A stretch of DNA of 64,000 nt from Burkholderia sp. SRS-W-2-2016 (GCF_001931485.1 NZ_MSDV01000040.1:1-64000); one strand, 5' to 3'; counted from the stretch's first letter, positions 10,332 through 20,172 are shown. Numbers and translations: made by a program. The notes: generated by a model from the sequence alone, not told the origin.

Positions 10332-11218
10332 AGATTCTGCAGGTCGATCAGGATCTGGCGGGTCGCAAGCGGCGTGCCGCCGAGATAGGTGTTGAGCAGA
10401 AAGCGCATCAGCGTTTTGCTTTGCGCGACGGTCTGCGCTCGATGGTAATCGTCCTGTTCCATATCGAGCAAGGTTTGCCCGGAGATGACCGGCCATTGCG
10501 CGGGCCACTCGTCGGAGGCCTCGCGCACGCCGCGCTCGGGATCGAACACGTAGCGCCCTTCCGCGACCACCGCTTTACGCGCGACCGTGCGATCGAGCGC
10601 CATCGCGTAGCCGGTCTCGCGCAGCAGCACGCGTTCGAACGAGCGCAGCACCTGCACGGGCGGCTCGTCGTGGGCAAGACGGGTGAGTGTGACCAGGTAG
10701 TGATGGAACAGTTGCGGATGCGGGTCTTCGCGCGCGCAGAACTTGACCAGCAGCTCGTTCACGTAGAAGCCGCACAGCAGCGCGTCGCCGGTCAGCGGCA
10801 GCATCCCGCCGACCCATTCGGCGCCGGTCAGCGTACGCACTTCGGATTTGCCGGACCATGCGAGCGCCAGCGGCTGGAAAGTTTGCAGTACGCCGCGCAG
10901 CGCTGAGTGCGGTCGCTTCGCACCCTTCGCGACCAGCGCGAGACGGCCGTGATCGCGCGACAGCACGTCGATGATCAGGCTGGTCTCGCGATACGGGTAG
11001 CTGTGCAGCACGAAAGCGGGCTGCTCGGTGATCCGGTAGTCGGATGCGGAAGTGCGCGGCGCGCGGCGCGGTGCGGCCCTGCGCGGCTCGCCGCTGCCGG
11101 TGTCGGCAGACGACGTGGTGCTGCGGGCGCCTTTTGCGGCGGATTTTTTCGCGCTACGCGCGGGCCGCGACGGTTCCTGCTCCGGGTCGTCCGGAGCAGC
11201 GTCGGAATTGAGCGTCAT
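10328..11218 (-). CDS. recO: DNA repair protein RecO
   Basis: Mediator that helps load RecA on SSB-coated single-stranded DNA in the RecFOR pathway. An OB-fold N-terminal region begins near YRITEQPAFVLHSYPYRETSLIIDVLSRDHG. It is preceded by about 55-60 residues of Lys/Ala/Pro/Arg-rich sequence, a disordered extension that makes the protein longer (296 residues) than the usual 240. The start is uncertain: ATGs at 11239 and 11218 both fit; the second is 8 nt past the era stop and is used here. The stop overlaps the pdxJ start. Confidence 0.9.
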   Translation of the reverse strand: MTLNSDAAPDDPEQEPSRPARSAKKSAAKGARSTTSSADTGSGEPRRAAPRRAPRTSASDYRITEQPAFVLHSYPYRETSLIIDVLSRDHGRLALVAKGAKRPHSALRGVLQTFQPLALAWSGKSEVRTLTGAEWVGGMLPLTGDALLCGFYVNELLVKFCAREDPHPQLFHHYLVTLTRLAHDEPPVQVLRSFERVLLRETGYAMALDRTVARKAVVAEGRYVFDPERGVREASDEWPAQWPVISGQTLLDMEQDDYHRAQTVAQSKTLMRFLLNTYLGGTPLATRQILIDLQNL

Positions 11219-11225
11219 CCACGCG

Positions 11226-12125
11226 TCATTCGTACCCATACGCACGAAGCCCGGCTTCGTTGTCGGCCCAGCCGCTCTTCACCTTGACGAAGGTTTCCAG
11301 GTACACCGGACCGTCGAACAGCTTGGCCATGTCGAGACGCGCCTCGGTGCTGATCTGTTTGAGCTTCGCGCCCTTCTGGCCGATGATCATCGCCTTGTGG
11401 GTATCGCGATCGACGAGGATCGTCGCGAAGATACGGCGCAGCCGGCCTTCGGTTTCGAACTTGTCGATCAGCACGGTGCTCGTGTACGGCAGTTCGTCGC
11501 CGGTCCAGCGGAACACTTTTTCGCGCAGGATTTCAGCGGCGAGGAAGCGCTCGCTGCGATCGGTCAGGTCGTCCTCGCCGTAGATCGGCTCGCCTTCCGG
11601 CAGGAACGGCTTGATGGTCGCCATCAGACGCTTGATGTCGTCGATATTCTTCGCCGACAGCGGCACGATCTCGTTGAAGTCGCGCAGCGCGCTCATCTGC
11701 TGCATGAACGGGTACAGCGACGCTTTGTCGTTCACCCGGTCGAGCTTGTTCGCGATCAGCAGCGTCGGTACGTTCGGCGGGATCAGGTCGAGCACCTTCT
11801 GATCGTCGGCGCCGAAGCGGCCGGCTTCGATCACGAACAGGATCGCGTCGACCGAGGTCAGCGTCGAGGTGACCGCGCGGTTCAGCGAACGGTTCAGCGC
11901 GCCGCTGTGCTTGGTCTGGAAACCGGGCGTATCGACGAACACGTACTGCGCGTCGTCGATCGTGTTGATGCCGGTGATGCGATGGCGGGTGGTCTGCGCC
12001 TTGCGCGACGTGATACTGACTTTCTGGCCGACCAGCGCATTCATCAGCGTCGACTTGCCGACGTTCGGGCGGCCGACGATCGCGACCATGCCGCAGCGAA
12101 AACCAGTGGGAGTGGGAGCGTTCAT
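11226..12125 (-). CDS. era: GTPase Era
   Basis: Essential GTPase that binds the 3' end of 16S rRNA and checks 30S maturation. The 299-residue product has the G motifs GRPNVGKSTLMNAL, DTPGFQTKHS and NKLDRV and a C-terminal KH domain (IIGQKGAKLKQISTEARLDM). Located between rnc and recO, the classical rnc-era-recO unit; 54 bp separate it from rnc. Confidence 0.97.
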   Translation of the reverse strand: MNAPTPTGFRCGMVAIVGRPNVGKSTLMNALVGQKVSITSRKAQTTRHRITGINTIDDAQYVFVDTPGFQTKHSGALNRSLNRAVTSTLTSVDAILFVIEAGRFGADDQKVLDLIPPNVPTLLIANKLDRVNDKASLYPFMQQMSALRDFNEIVPLSAKNIDDIKRLMATIKPFLPEGEPIYGEDDLTDRSERFLAAEILREKVFRWTGDELPYTSTVLIDKFETEGRLRRIFATILVDRDTHKAMIIGQKGAKLKQISTEARLDMAKLFDGPVYLETFVKVKSGWADNEAGLRAYGYE

Positions 12126-12179
12126 ATTCGGACTACGGCAGGTTCAGTTCGGCGCGCCGGAGATGGGCGCCGCGGAAAA

Positions 12180-13427
12180 TCAATGGCCCGCGTCGGCGAC
12201 GCGCGTTTGCACCGCGTCGGCAACGCCGGGTTCGTGTTCGGCGGGTGCCGGGGCTACCGCGGCGACCGGCGCGGCTGCGGCGGTTACGCCCGGAGCGGCT
12301 GCGTCCGACGTGGCTTCGCGGCCGCGCTGACGGTCGGTGCCGCGGGGTGCGGAGACGGCTTCGGATTTGAAATCGTGGGCTTTGTCCGCGGGCTTTTCAG
12401 CGGGATGTGCGGCGCTACGTTCGAACTTGTCGCTGCGCTCCGCCTTGTCGTGCCCGCTGTATTCGACGTGCGCGGCGCGGATCACCGCGAGCGGCGCGCC
12501 ACTGGCGCCCGGCGCGACGCGCTCGGCGGCGGGCTTGTCAGCAGCAGGTTTTTCGGTGACCGGCTTGTCGGCGTGCGCTTCCGCGGCACCGCTCGCGCGC
12601 CCTTCGCTGCGCACCGCGCCGCGCTCGTTCTTCCGATCAGGCGTGCGCAGATCCAGCGCGGCCTGCACGCCGGTCACGCCCGGCACGATCTCCTGTTCGG
12701 CGTTTTTCGCGGCACGCGCGCCTTTCGAACGCTTCGGCTTCGCGACCACGGCGGGTGCGGCGGCCATCACTTCGTCGAGCGCCTTCTTCGCGGCCGCCTG
12801 CTCCGCTGCGCGACGGCTCGCGCCCGAGCCGGACACCTTGACGTCCAGCTTCGGCACCGTGCATTCGACTTCGAACTGTTGATTGTGCGCCGCACCATGA
12901 GTCGCGACGACGGTGTAGGTCGGCAGCGCAATCTTGTGGCCTTGCAGATACTCCTGCAGCAGCGTCTTTGCGTCCTTGCCGAGCGTGCGCGGATCGATAT
13001 GGTCGAGAATCGGGATGTAGAGCCGCTTGATGACCGTCTGGGCAGCGTCGAAGCCGCCGTCGAGGAAGATGGCGCCGAGTACCGCCTCGAGCGTATCGGC
13101 GAGGATCGACGGCCGGCGGAAGCCGCCGCTGCGCAGTTCGCCCTCGCCTAGCCGCAGGCCCTCGGAGATATTAAGCGCCTGAGCGATTTCGTAAAGCGAC
13201 TGCTGTTTGACCAGGTTCGCGCGCACCCGCGACAGGTCGCCTTCGTCGAGTTTGCCGAAACGTTGGAACAAAAGCGCAGCCACCGCGCAATTCAGAACGG
13301 AGTCGCCGAGAAATTCGAGCCGTTCGTTATGCGTGGCGCTATGACTGCGGTGTGTTAAAGCCTGACGCAACAATTCCGCATTGCGAAATTCGTAGCGCAA
13401 ACGGCTTTCCAACGGAGATAGAGGCAT
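12180..13427 (-). CDS. rnc: Ribonuclease III with long C-terminal tail
   Basis: Double-strand-specific endoribonuclease that processes rRNA precursors and many mRNAs. The signature NERLEFLGDSVLN is at about residues 35-50, and the second catalytic segment DTLEAVLGAIFLDGGF follows at about 110. A dsRNA-binding domain lies at about 155-225. The remaining roughly 185 residues are Ala/Lys/Glu/Pro-rich and probably disordered, taking the protein to 415 residues against 220-230 in E. coli. Long RNase III tails are known in Burkholderia. The ATG fits the family N-terminus. Confidence 0.95.
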   Translation of the reverse strand: MPLSPLESRLRYEFRNAELLRQALTHRSHSATHNERLEFLGDSVLNCAVAALLFQRFGKLDEGDLSRVRANLVKQQSLYEIAQALNISEGLRLGEGELRSGGFRRPSILADTLEAVLGAIFLDGGFDAAQTVIKRLYIPILDHIDPRTLGKDAKTLLQEYLQGHKIALPTYTVVATHGAAHNQQFEVECTVPKLDVKVSGSGASRRAAEQAAAKKALDEVMAAAPAVVAKPKRSKGARAAKNAEQEIVPGVTGVQAALDLRTPDRKNERGAVRSEGRASGAAEAHADKPVTEKPAADKPAAERVAPGASGAPLAVIRAAHVEYSGHDKAERSDKFERSAAHPAEKPADKAHDFKSEAVSAPRGTDRQRGREATSDAAAPGVTAAAAPVAAVAPAPAEHEPGVADAVQTRVADAGH

Positions 13428-13622
13428 GGGCAGAGTATAACGCGGGCGCCTGACCCGGCGGAAACGCGGGGCGCCGGCGGAAAAAGCGTCGCGAAGCGAC
13501 GTTACCGCGAGTTCTTAAAGTAGCGTAGCAACACGCCGCGATCGAGATAACCGGATGCCGGTTATTCGCGCGGCGTGTCTGAGGCAATCACGAGATGATC
13601 GTCATGCGATCAATCACGCGAC

Positions 13623-14516
13623 TCACTGGAATGTGCCAATCCGTTTCAGATCGCTGAAGTTCATCCAGATGAAAAATGCCCGTCCAACGATATTGCGATC
13701 CGGCGCGAAACCCCAGTAACGGCTGTCCGCACTGTTGTCGCGGTTGTCGCCCATCATGAAGTAATTGCCCGGCGGCACTTTGCAGATCACACCGCGCGCG
13801 TTGTACGTGCAGTTATCGCGATACGGAAAATCTTCCGCGCCGACGATAAACGGCGGCACCGCCGGATTATTCAGAATCGCGTTCTTGCGGCCGTCGAGCT
13901 CTTCCATAAACTGCTTCGCATAGCCGAGCCGTTCTTCGTCGAGATAGTCGGGCAGCGGCGTTTGCGGCACCGGCTTACCGTTGATCGTGAGCCGCTTGTC
14001 CTGATACTCGACCACGTCGCCCGGCAGGCCGATCACGCGCTTGATGTAGTCGACCGATTCGTCCTTCGGATAACGGAACACCACCACGTCGCCACGTCGA
14101 ACCGGACTGCCCTCGGTGATCTTGGTATTGGTGATCGGCAGACGCAGCCCGTATTCGAACTTGTTGACGAGGATGAAGTCGCCCACCAGCAGCGTCGGCA
14201 CCATCGAACCCGACGGAATCTTGAACGGCTCGACCACGAACGAGCGCACCACGAACACCACCAGAATCACCGGGAAAAAGCTCGCCGTATATTCGAGCCA
14301 CCACGGTTGACGCAGCTTGTCGTCGCGCAGACGCGAGCGCGTTTGCGCGGCGTTTTCATCGGCGAAACGCTCACCGACGCGAGCCTGTTGACGATCGAAT
14401 TCGGCGACTGCGGCTTCCGCCGCGCGGCGTCGTGCCGGTAGGAAAACCAGTTTGTCCGCGACCCATGCGACGCCCGTCAAAACGACGAGCACAAAAAGAA
14501 TCAGCGCAAAATTCAT
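13623..14516 (-). CDS. lepB: Signal peptidase I
   Basis: Membrane serine protease that removes signal peptides from exported preproteins. The 297-residue product has two N-terminal hydrophobic segments (about 1-22 and 75-95). The catalytic Ser lies in KIPSGSMVPTLLVGDF, the catalytic Lys in the DYIKRVIGLPGD region, and box E is GDNRDNSADSRYWGF. It follows lepA by 18 bp. The DUF4845 gene often found between lepB and rnc in other beta-proteobacteria is not present: the 195-bp gap is too small. Confidence 0.96.
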   Translation of the reverse strand: MNFALILFVLVVLTGVAWVADKLVFLPARRRAAEAAVAEFDRQQARVGERFADENAAQTRSRLRDDKLRQPWWLEYTASFFPVILVVFVVRSFVVEPFKIPSGSMVPTLLVGDFILVNKFEYGLRLPITNTKITEGSPVRRGDVVVFRYPKDESVDYIKRVIGLPGDVVEYQDKRLTINGKPVPQTPLPDYLDEERLGYAKQFMEELDGRKNAILNNPAVPPFIVGAEDFPYRDNCTYNARGVICKVPPGNYFMMGDNRDNSADSRYWGFAPDRNIVGRAFFIWMNFSDLKRIGTFQ

Positions 14517-14534
14517 AGGGTTCCGTTATTCAAC

Positions 14535-16328
14535 TTATTTGTCTTCGACACGCAGAATCGCGAGGAAAGCCTCTTGCGGAATCTCGACCGAGCCCACCTG
14601 CTTCATTCGCTTCTTGCCTGCCTTCTGCTTTTCGAGCAGTTTCTTCTTACGCGTAATATCGCCGCCGTAGCATTTTGCCAGCACGTTCTTACGCAACGCT
14701 TTAATGTTTTCGCGCGCAATAATGTTCGAGCCGATGGTCGCCTGCACCGCCACGTCGTACATCTGACGCGGAATCAGTTCGCGCATTTTCGCCGCCACTT
14801 CGCGGCCGCGATACTGGCTTTGCGAACGGTGCACGATGACCGACAGCGCGTCGACCTTGTCACCGTTGATCAGCATATCGACCTTCACGACGTCTGACGC
14901 ACGGTATTCCTTGAACTCGTAGTCCATCGACGCATAGCCACGCGAGATCGACTTCAGGCGGTCGAAGAAGTCGAGCACCACTTCGCCCATCGGAATTTCA
15001 TACGTGAGCTGAACCTGGCGGCCGTGATACTGCATGTTGATCTGCGTGCCGCGCTTTTGCGTACACAGCGTGATCACCGCGCCGACGTAGTCTTGCGGCA
15101 TGTACAGATTCACGGTGACGATCGGCTCACGCACTTCTTCGATCTTCGACGGCTCCGGCATCTTGGCCGGGTTCTCGACCATCAGCGTGGTGCCGTCGCG
15201 CTGGACGACCTCGTAGACCACGGTCGGCGCCGTGGTGATCAGGTCCATATCGAATTCGCGCTCGAGACGTTCCTGCACGATCTCCATGTGCAGCAGCCCG
15301 AGGAAGCCGCAACGGAAACCGAAACCGAGCGCCTGCGACACTTCCGGCTCGTACTGCAGCGACGCGTCGTTGAGCTTGAGCTTTTCGAGCGAGTCGCGCA
15401 GCGCGTCGTACTGGTTCGCTTCGACCGGATAGAGACCCGCGAACACCTGCGGCTTCACTTCCTTGAAACCGGGCAGCGGCTCCGACGCCGGCTGACCGAC
15501 GAGGGTCACCGTGTCGCCGACCTTCGCGGCCGCGAGTTCCTTGATGCCGGCGATGATGAAGCCCACCTGCCCGGCCGACAGCGATTCGAGATTCTTCGAC
15601 TTCGGCGTGAACACGCCGATGTGTTCGACCGGATACTGCGCGCCGGTCGCCATCAGGCGGATCTTGTCCTTCGGACGCAGCGTGCCGTTGACGATACGCA
15701 CCAGCATCACGACGCCGACGTAGTTGTCGAACCACGAATCGATGATCAGCGCCTGCAGCGGCGCGTTCGGATCACCCTTCGGCGGCGGCACCTTGGCGAT
15801 CAGCGCTTCGAGCACATCCTCGACCCCGAGACCGGTTTTCGCGCTGCAATGCGTCGCGTCGGTCGCGTCGATGCCGATCACGTCCTCGATTTCGGCGATC
15901 GCGTTTTCCGGGTTCGCCGCCGGCAGGTCGATCTTGTTGAGCACCGGCACCACTTCGACGCCGAGTTCGATCGCCGTGTAGCAGTTGGCGACGGTTTGCG
16001 CTTCCACGCCCTGACTCGCGTCGACGACCAGCAGCGCGCCTTCGCACGCGGACAGCGAGCGGCTGACTTCGTACGAGAAGTCGACGTGGCCCGGCGTGTC
16101 GATCATGTTCAGGTTGTAGACGCGGCCATCGCGCGCGCGATAGGTCAACGCGGCGGTTTGCGCCTTGATGGTAATGCCGCGCTCGCGCTCGAGATCCATC
16201 GAGTCGAGCACCTGTGCTTCCATCTCGCGGTCGGACAGACCGCCGCAAATCTGGATGATGCGATCGGCGAGCGTCGACTTGCCATGGTCGATGTGCGCAA
16301 TGATCGAGAAGTTACGAATATGATCCAT
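14535..16328 (-). CDS. lepA: Elongation factor 4 (LepA), ribosome-associated GTPase
   Basis: Translational GTPase that acts on ribosomes during initiation or back-translocation and under ionic stress. The 597-residue product has IAHIDHGKSTLADRI, DTPGHVDFSYE and NKIDLPAA, EF-G-like domains, and the LepA-specific C-terminal domain (ending LAKCYGGDITRKKKLLEKQK...). Length is as usual for the family. It is upstream of lepB and downstream of the glutaredoxin gene; a 263-bp gap before it may hold its own promoter. Confidence 0.97.
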   Translation of the reverse strand: MDHIRNFSIIAHIDHGKSTLADRIIQICGGLSDREMEAQVLDSMDLERERGITIKAQTAALTYRARDGRVYNLNMIDTPGHVDFSYEVSRSLSACEGALLVVDASQGVEAQTVANCYTAIELGVEVVPVLNKIDLPAANPENAIAEIEDVIGIDATDATHCSAKTGLGVEDVLEALIAKVPPPKGDPNAPLQALIIDSWFDNYVGVVMLVRIVNGTLRPKDKIRLMATGAQYPVEHIGVFTPKSKNLESLSAGQVGFIIAGIKELAAAKVGDTVTLVGQPASEPLPGFKEVKPQVFAGLYPVEANQYDALRDSLEKLKLNDASLQYEPEVSQALGFGFRCGFLGLLHMEIVQERLEREFDMDLITTAPTVVYEVVQRDGTTLMVENPAKMPEPSKIEEVREPIVTVNLYMPQDYVGAVITLCTQKRGTQINMQYHGRQVQLTYEIPMGEVVLDFFDRLKSISRGYASMDYEFKEYRASDVVKVDMLINGDKVDALSVIVHRSQSQYRGREVAAKMRELIPRQMYDVAVQATIGSNIIARENIKALRKNVLAKCYGGDITRKKKLLEKQKAGKKRMKQVGSVEIPQEAFLAILRVEDK

Positions 16329-16591
16329 TCAGTGCCGATCAAGCGAAAAGGCGCGCCCGGACAATAGCGGAGCACGCCTTGTAAGTAGGTGAAAAACCTA
16401 TCTATTTTAGCCGAAAAGGCTATCGGCCGGCGTATCTTGCGAAGGCCGGACCGAAAGACGGCACGGAAGATGCGAGAAACTCAGCGGAAGCAGCGGCAAA
16501 TTCGCGCGTAAATCAATGCGCGCGACGCGTGCCCTCGCGGATGATGAGGCCAAACCAGACAGAACCAGCGAGCCGCCGGGGACAAAGCGCA

Positions 16592-16864
16592 TCAAGATGG
16601 CGCCGCCGCGCGCAGCGCATACGCGCTCAATGCGGCACGCACGCGCGCTTCGTCGAGATGGTAGTGGCACAGTTCGACGCCGTCGCACACCAGAACCGGT
16701 ACTAGCTCGTTATAACGCGCTTCAAGCAGCGGATCGGTATCGACGTCGATGACAGTTACCTGCGCACCGAACTCGGCCAGCAACGGCTCGAGCGCGGCAC
16801 GCATGTCCTCGCATAGATGGCACCACGCGCGCCCATAGAGCGTGAGCGATGCCGTGTTCGTCAT
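16592..16864 (-). CDS. Glutaredoxin-like protein
   Basis: 90 residues with a thioredoxin fold of the DUF836/glutaredoxin-like family. The motif GRAWCHLCEDM gives a CHLC active site near residues 15-18, and the cis-proline segment is ELVPVLVCDG. Its ATG overlaps the mucD stop codon by 4 bp, so it is probably coupled to the envelope stress operon. A role in thiol redox control is inferred from the fold; the substrate is unknown. Confidence 0.85.
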   Translation of the reverse strand: MTNTASLTLYGRAWCHLCEDMRAALEPLLAEFGAQVTVIDVDTDPLLEARYNELVPVLVCDGVELCHYHLDEARVRAALSAYALRAAAPS

Positions 16865-18381
16865 TTTTGCGCGCGCGGGCGGATCGGCACGAACTGCGTG
16901 TTCTCGCCGCGGCGGACCAGCAGCGCGACCATCTTCTGCGGATCCAGATGCGAGGTCAGTTCGTCGAACTGTTTCGCGCCCGTGACGTCCGTGTCGCCGA
17001 CCCGCAGAATGATGTCGCCCTTCTGCAGCCCGACCCGCACAGCCGGTCCGTCGACCGCGTCGATCTGCACGCCGTTGTGAATCTTCAGCGCTTTCTGCTG
17101 ATCGGCCGGAATGTCGCTAACCGCGATGCCGAGCGCGTTGGTCGCGCGTTGCTTCGGCGCCTGCGGCTTCTTCTGATCGGCCTTCGCGACCTTGTCGGCT
17201 TGCATCTCAGCGATCGTGACCGGCAACTCGTGCGTCTGACCCTTGCGCCAGATGGTCAGCGTCGTCTTCGTGCCCGGCTTCGTATCGCCGACCATGCGCG
17301 GCAGATCCGTCGCGGTGTCGACCGAATGGCCGTTGAACTTCAGGATGATGTCGCCCGGCTGCACGCCGGCCTTGTCGGCCGGGCCGCCCGGCTCGACGCT
17401 GCTGACCAGCGCGCCCTGCGCCTTCGGCAGACCGAGCGAGTCGGCGACGTCCTTCGTCACTTCGCCGATCGCCACCGCGATTCGGCCCCGCACCACCTTG
17501 CCCGAGCTCTTCAGCTGATCGGCGACGCGCATCGCTTCGTCGATCGGAATCGCGAACGAAATGCCCATGAAGCCGCCGGTACGGCTGTAGATCTGCGAGT
17601 TGATACCGATCACCTCGCCCTGCATGTTGATCAGCGGACCGCCCGAATTACCCGGGTTCACCGCGACGTCGGTCTGGATGAACGGCAGGTAGTCGCCGGT
17701 ATCGCGTCCCTTTGCACTGACGATGCCGGCCGTCACCGTATTTTCGAGCCCGAACGGCGAACCGATCGCGACGACCCATTCGCCGACGCGCACCTTGTTC
17801 GAATCGCCGATCGTGATGGTCGGCAGGTTCGATGCGTTGATCTTCACGACCGCGACGTCCGTGCGGTCATCGACGCCGATCAGCTTCGCCTTGAATTCGC
17901 GTTTGTCGGTCAGCGTCACGTAAATGGTGTCCGCGTCGTCGACGACGTGCGCGTTGGTCATCACGTAGCCGTCCGCGGACAGGATGAAGCCCGAGCCGAC
18001 CCCGCTGTTCTGTTCGGGATCGTTGCTGTCCGGCGTATCCTGGCCGCCGCTGCCACCACCGCCACCGTTATCGCCGCCCCGCGGCGTACCCGGGGAGCCC
18101 GGCGATTGCGGCGACTGCGGCAAAGGAATGCCGAAGAAACGGCGGAAGAACTCCGACATATCGCCGTCGTCCATGCCGGGCGGCAGGCCGCCGCGGGAAC
18201 TGCCGCTCGACACACGGGTGGTCGTGCGAATGTTGACGACCGCCGGGCCGACCTTGTCGACGAGGTCCGTGAAGTCAGGCAGATTGGCGGCGGGAGCCGC
18301 CGACGCCATATGCGGTACGAGCGGCAAACAAGCCGCTACCAGTACGGCCGCGAGGAATTTGCGCACCGAAAAAGTCGTCAT
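16861..18381 (-). CDS. mucD: Periplasmic serine protease Do (MucD/DegQ type)
   Basis: HtrA-family protease and chaperone of the periplasm, part of the envelope stress response. The 506-residue product has a signal peptide (about 1-28, cleavage near MASA-AP) and the trypsin-like triad: His in TNAHVVDDAD, Asp in DRTDVAVVKI, Ser in NPGNSGGPLI. Two PDZ domains follow. A Gly/Pro-rich linker sits before the protease core in place of the usual loop. Gene order rpoE-rseA-rseB-mucD matches the Pseudomonas algU-mucABD arrangement, so control by RpoE is likely. Confidence 0.94.
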   Translation of the reverse strand: MTTFSVRKFLAAVLVAACLPLVPHMASAAPAANLPDFTDLVDKVGPAVVNIRTTTRVSSGSSRGGLPPGMDDGDMSEFFRRFFGIPLPQSPQSPGSPGTPRGGDNGGGGGSGGQDTPDSNDPEQNSGVGSGFILSADGYVMTNAHVVDDADTIYVTLTDKREFKAKLIGVDDRTDVAVVKINASNLPTITIGDSNKVRVGEWVVAIGSPFGLENTVTAGIVSAKGRDTGDYLPFIQTDVAVNPGNSGGPLINMQGEVIGINSQIYSRTGGFMGISFAIPIDEAMRVADQLKSSGKVVRGRIAVAIGEVTKDVADSLGLPKAQGALVSSVEPGGPADKAGVQPGDIILKFNGHSVDTATDLPRMVGDTKPGTKTTLTIWRKGQTHELPVTIAEMQADKVAKADQKKPQAPKQRATNALGIAVSDIPADQQKALKIHNGVQIDAVDGPAVRVGLQKGDIILRVGDTDVTGAKQFDELTSHLDPQKMVALLVRRGENTQFVPIRPRAQK

Positions 18382-18418
18382 ATCGTCACAAACCGAGGGA
18401 TTTCAGGATTCGGAAGGG

Positions 18419-19462
18419 TTACTTCGGAGCTTTGTATTCTATGGCAGACGCGAACTGCTGCAATGTGGTTTGGGGCACTTCACCCAGCAGGGTTATCCAG
18501 AAGTTCCCCTGGCGCTTGACGAGAACGTGCGTTGCGCCGCTGTTGCCCGTGCCTTCCTTGCGGGTGTTGTTTTCCACCGGCTCGACGAACACCGAGATGG
18601 CCGCGAGACCGTCGGAGAACACAGCCTGATCGACCGGAATGGGCGGTTGCCCCGCTTCGCGCGACGCCATCGGACGGCGCAGTTGGCGAATCATACGAAA
18701 GCCCGGCACCGACGGTGCGATTTGCCAGCCTTGCGCGGCCAGATCGACGGGCTCGACCGGGGGACGCACGACTGTCCAGCCCGCCAGATTGCGAATACCG
18801 TTGACGATGCCGGCTTTATCCACCGGCACACCGATCCGCACTTGCGTGAACGAAAGCTGTTCAAGCACCTGACCGCTCGGGTCGAGCGTTTGCGCACGCA
18901 GCAGCAGGCCGGTCTTGCTGTCGGCCCAGAGCTTGTGCGCGAAACGATAGCCGTCTTTCGGATCAAGCTCCATCACGACGCTGTCGACGCCCGCGACGCG
19001 GTCGCCGCCGAGCATTTTCGGCTCGTAGACGGACAGCACCTGTTCGCCATCGACGGCCAGCAGCGCGGGGAACGAGTCCTTGTTCTGCCGTTTTTCGACG
19101 ACCACCAGACGGCGCTCCGGCACGAACGTATACATGTCGTCGTTATGCCGCAACATCTTGCGCGGCTTGCCGTCGAGACTTTCCAGCTGCTCGAACTGGC
19201 CGTCCGTGTGGGTGGAGTAATGCGCGATACGCGACGTCTGCACGAAATCGCCGCGCTGATAGACGAACGCGCCCTCGTAGTTCTGCTGCTGGGCGGCCTG
19301 ATGGATGCGATCGAGCAGTTCCGCCGCCGTACGCCGTACGGCAGCCGGATCGGCTGTTTGTGCGAAGACCCGCGGTGTGGCGGACAACAATACGGCTGCG
19401 CAGAACAGAAATGCCGGCAACCGCCCCCAGATAGTCGTTTTATTCAACCGCGAAGTCTGCAT
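18419..19462 (-). CDS. rseB: Sigma-E regulatory protein RseB/MucB
   Basis: Periplasmic sensor that binds the anti-sigma factor RseA and protects it from the site-1 protease until misfolded outer-membrane proteins or lipid signals appear. The 347-residue product has a signal peptide ending near RVFAQ. It carries the N-terminal lipid-binding-like domain (RIHQAAQQQNYEGAFVYQRG) and a C-terminal domain containing GWQIAPSVPGFRMIRQLRRP. The ATG was chosen over a TTG one codon upstream. It begins 4 bp after the rseA stop. Confidence 0.93.
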   Translation of the reverse strand: MQTSRLNKTTIWGRLPAFLFCAAVLLSATPRVFAQTADPAAVRRTAAELLDRIHQAAQQQNYEGAFVYQRGDFVQTSRIAHYSTHTDGQFEQLESLDGKPRKMLRHNDDMYTFVPERRLVVVEKRQNKDSFPALLAVDGEQVLSVYEPKMLGGDRVAGVDSVVMELDPKDGYRFAHKLWADSKTGLLLRAQTLDPSGQVLEQLSFTQVRIGVPVDKAGIVNGIRNLAGWTVVRPPVEPVDLAAQGWQIAPSVPGFRMIRQLRRPMASREAGQPPIPVDQAVFSDGLAAISVFVEPVENNTRKEGTGNSGATHVLVKRQGNFWITLLGEVPQTTLQQFASAIEYKAPK

Positions 19463-19466
19463 CAAA

Positions 19467-20090
19467 CTATTGGCCTTGCGTGGAGACTGACGCAGCGCGG
19501 ATCACCGGCATCGCGCCGGCCATTGCCGGTTGTTGCGCGAACTGCTGGTGGGCTTCGAGGTATTGATCGAGGCTGGCGTCGCGAATGATGTTGGAGTCTT
19601 GCGACGACGGCACCGACGCCATCGCCACGCGTTGCACCGTGTCGCCACGCGACTGAACCGACGCGAGCTGCGCGCCCGGGCCGCCCGGCACACCCTGCAA
19701 TTGCGGCACCACGATCCAGGTCAGGGTGGCGGCCGCGGCAGCTACCGCGAAGGCCGGCACCACGCGGCGGCGCAAACCCAGCAAACGGCGCGCGACAGGC
19801 GCGGCGGCCGGTGCCAGCAGATGCGGCTCACTTTCGAGACGCGCGGCGAAACCGCTCAGAAAGGCGCTGCTTTTCGCCGGGCTGACCGCCAGATCGTCGG
19901 AACGCAGCGCGTCGCCGATCAGGTGATAGCTCGACCACGCAGCGCGATCGTCGCCTTTGAATTCCGCGAGAAACTTGTCCAGATTCAGATGCTCTTCGTC
20001 GAACAGCTCACCGTCGACAAAAGCGGACAGACGCTCGCCGTGCGAGCCCGCTTGCGATTGCATCGAGACCGACCCCATGATGCTCCCCAT
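19467..20090 (-). CDS. rseA: Anti-sigma-E factor RseA/MucA
   Basis: Inner-membrane anti-sigma factor that holds RpoE inactive until it is cleaved in response to envelope stress. It has an N-terminal RseA domain (GERLSAFVDGELFDEE...AAWSSYHLIGDALRSDD), one transmembrane segment near residues 125-145 (VVPAFAVAAAAATLTWIVV) and a periplasmic Gln-rich tail. The start is uncertain: ATGs at 20090 and 20078 are both possible, the latter preceded by GGGGAG; the open frame extends further but has no similarity. It lies 82 bp after rpoE. Confidence 0.9.
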   Translation of the reverse strand: MGSIMGSVSMQSQAGSHGERLSAFVDGELFDEEHLNLDKFLAEFKGDDRAAWSSYHLIGDALRSDDLAVSPAKSSAFLSGFAARLESEPHLLAPAAAPVARRLLGLRRRVVPAFAVAAAAATLTWIVVPQLQGVPGGPGAQLASVQSRGDTVQRVAMASVPSSQDSNIIRDASLDQYLEAHQQFAQQPAMAGAMPVIRAASVSTQGQ

Positions 20091-20172
20091 CTTACGAATA
20101 CCCCGTAGTGACACCACTAATCCAGATATTGCACCGCTGCCCCGCGGGATTAGCTGAACGCTCGATACGCGT

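Noticed and set aside
11052..13151. 699-residue plus-strand frame over recO, era and rnc
   Set aside because: Antisense shadow; the minus-strand genes have full catalytic motifs and conserved order.
13339..13587. 82-residue minus-strand frame between rnc and lepB, considered as the DUF4845 gene
   Set aside because: It overlaps the start of rnc in another frame, has no DUF4845 features (no N-terminal membrane helix), and the free gap is only 195 bp.
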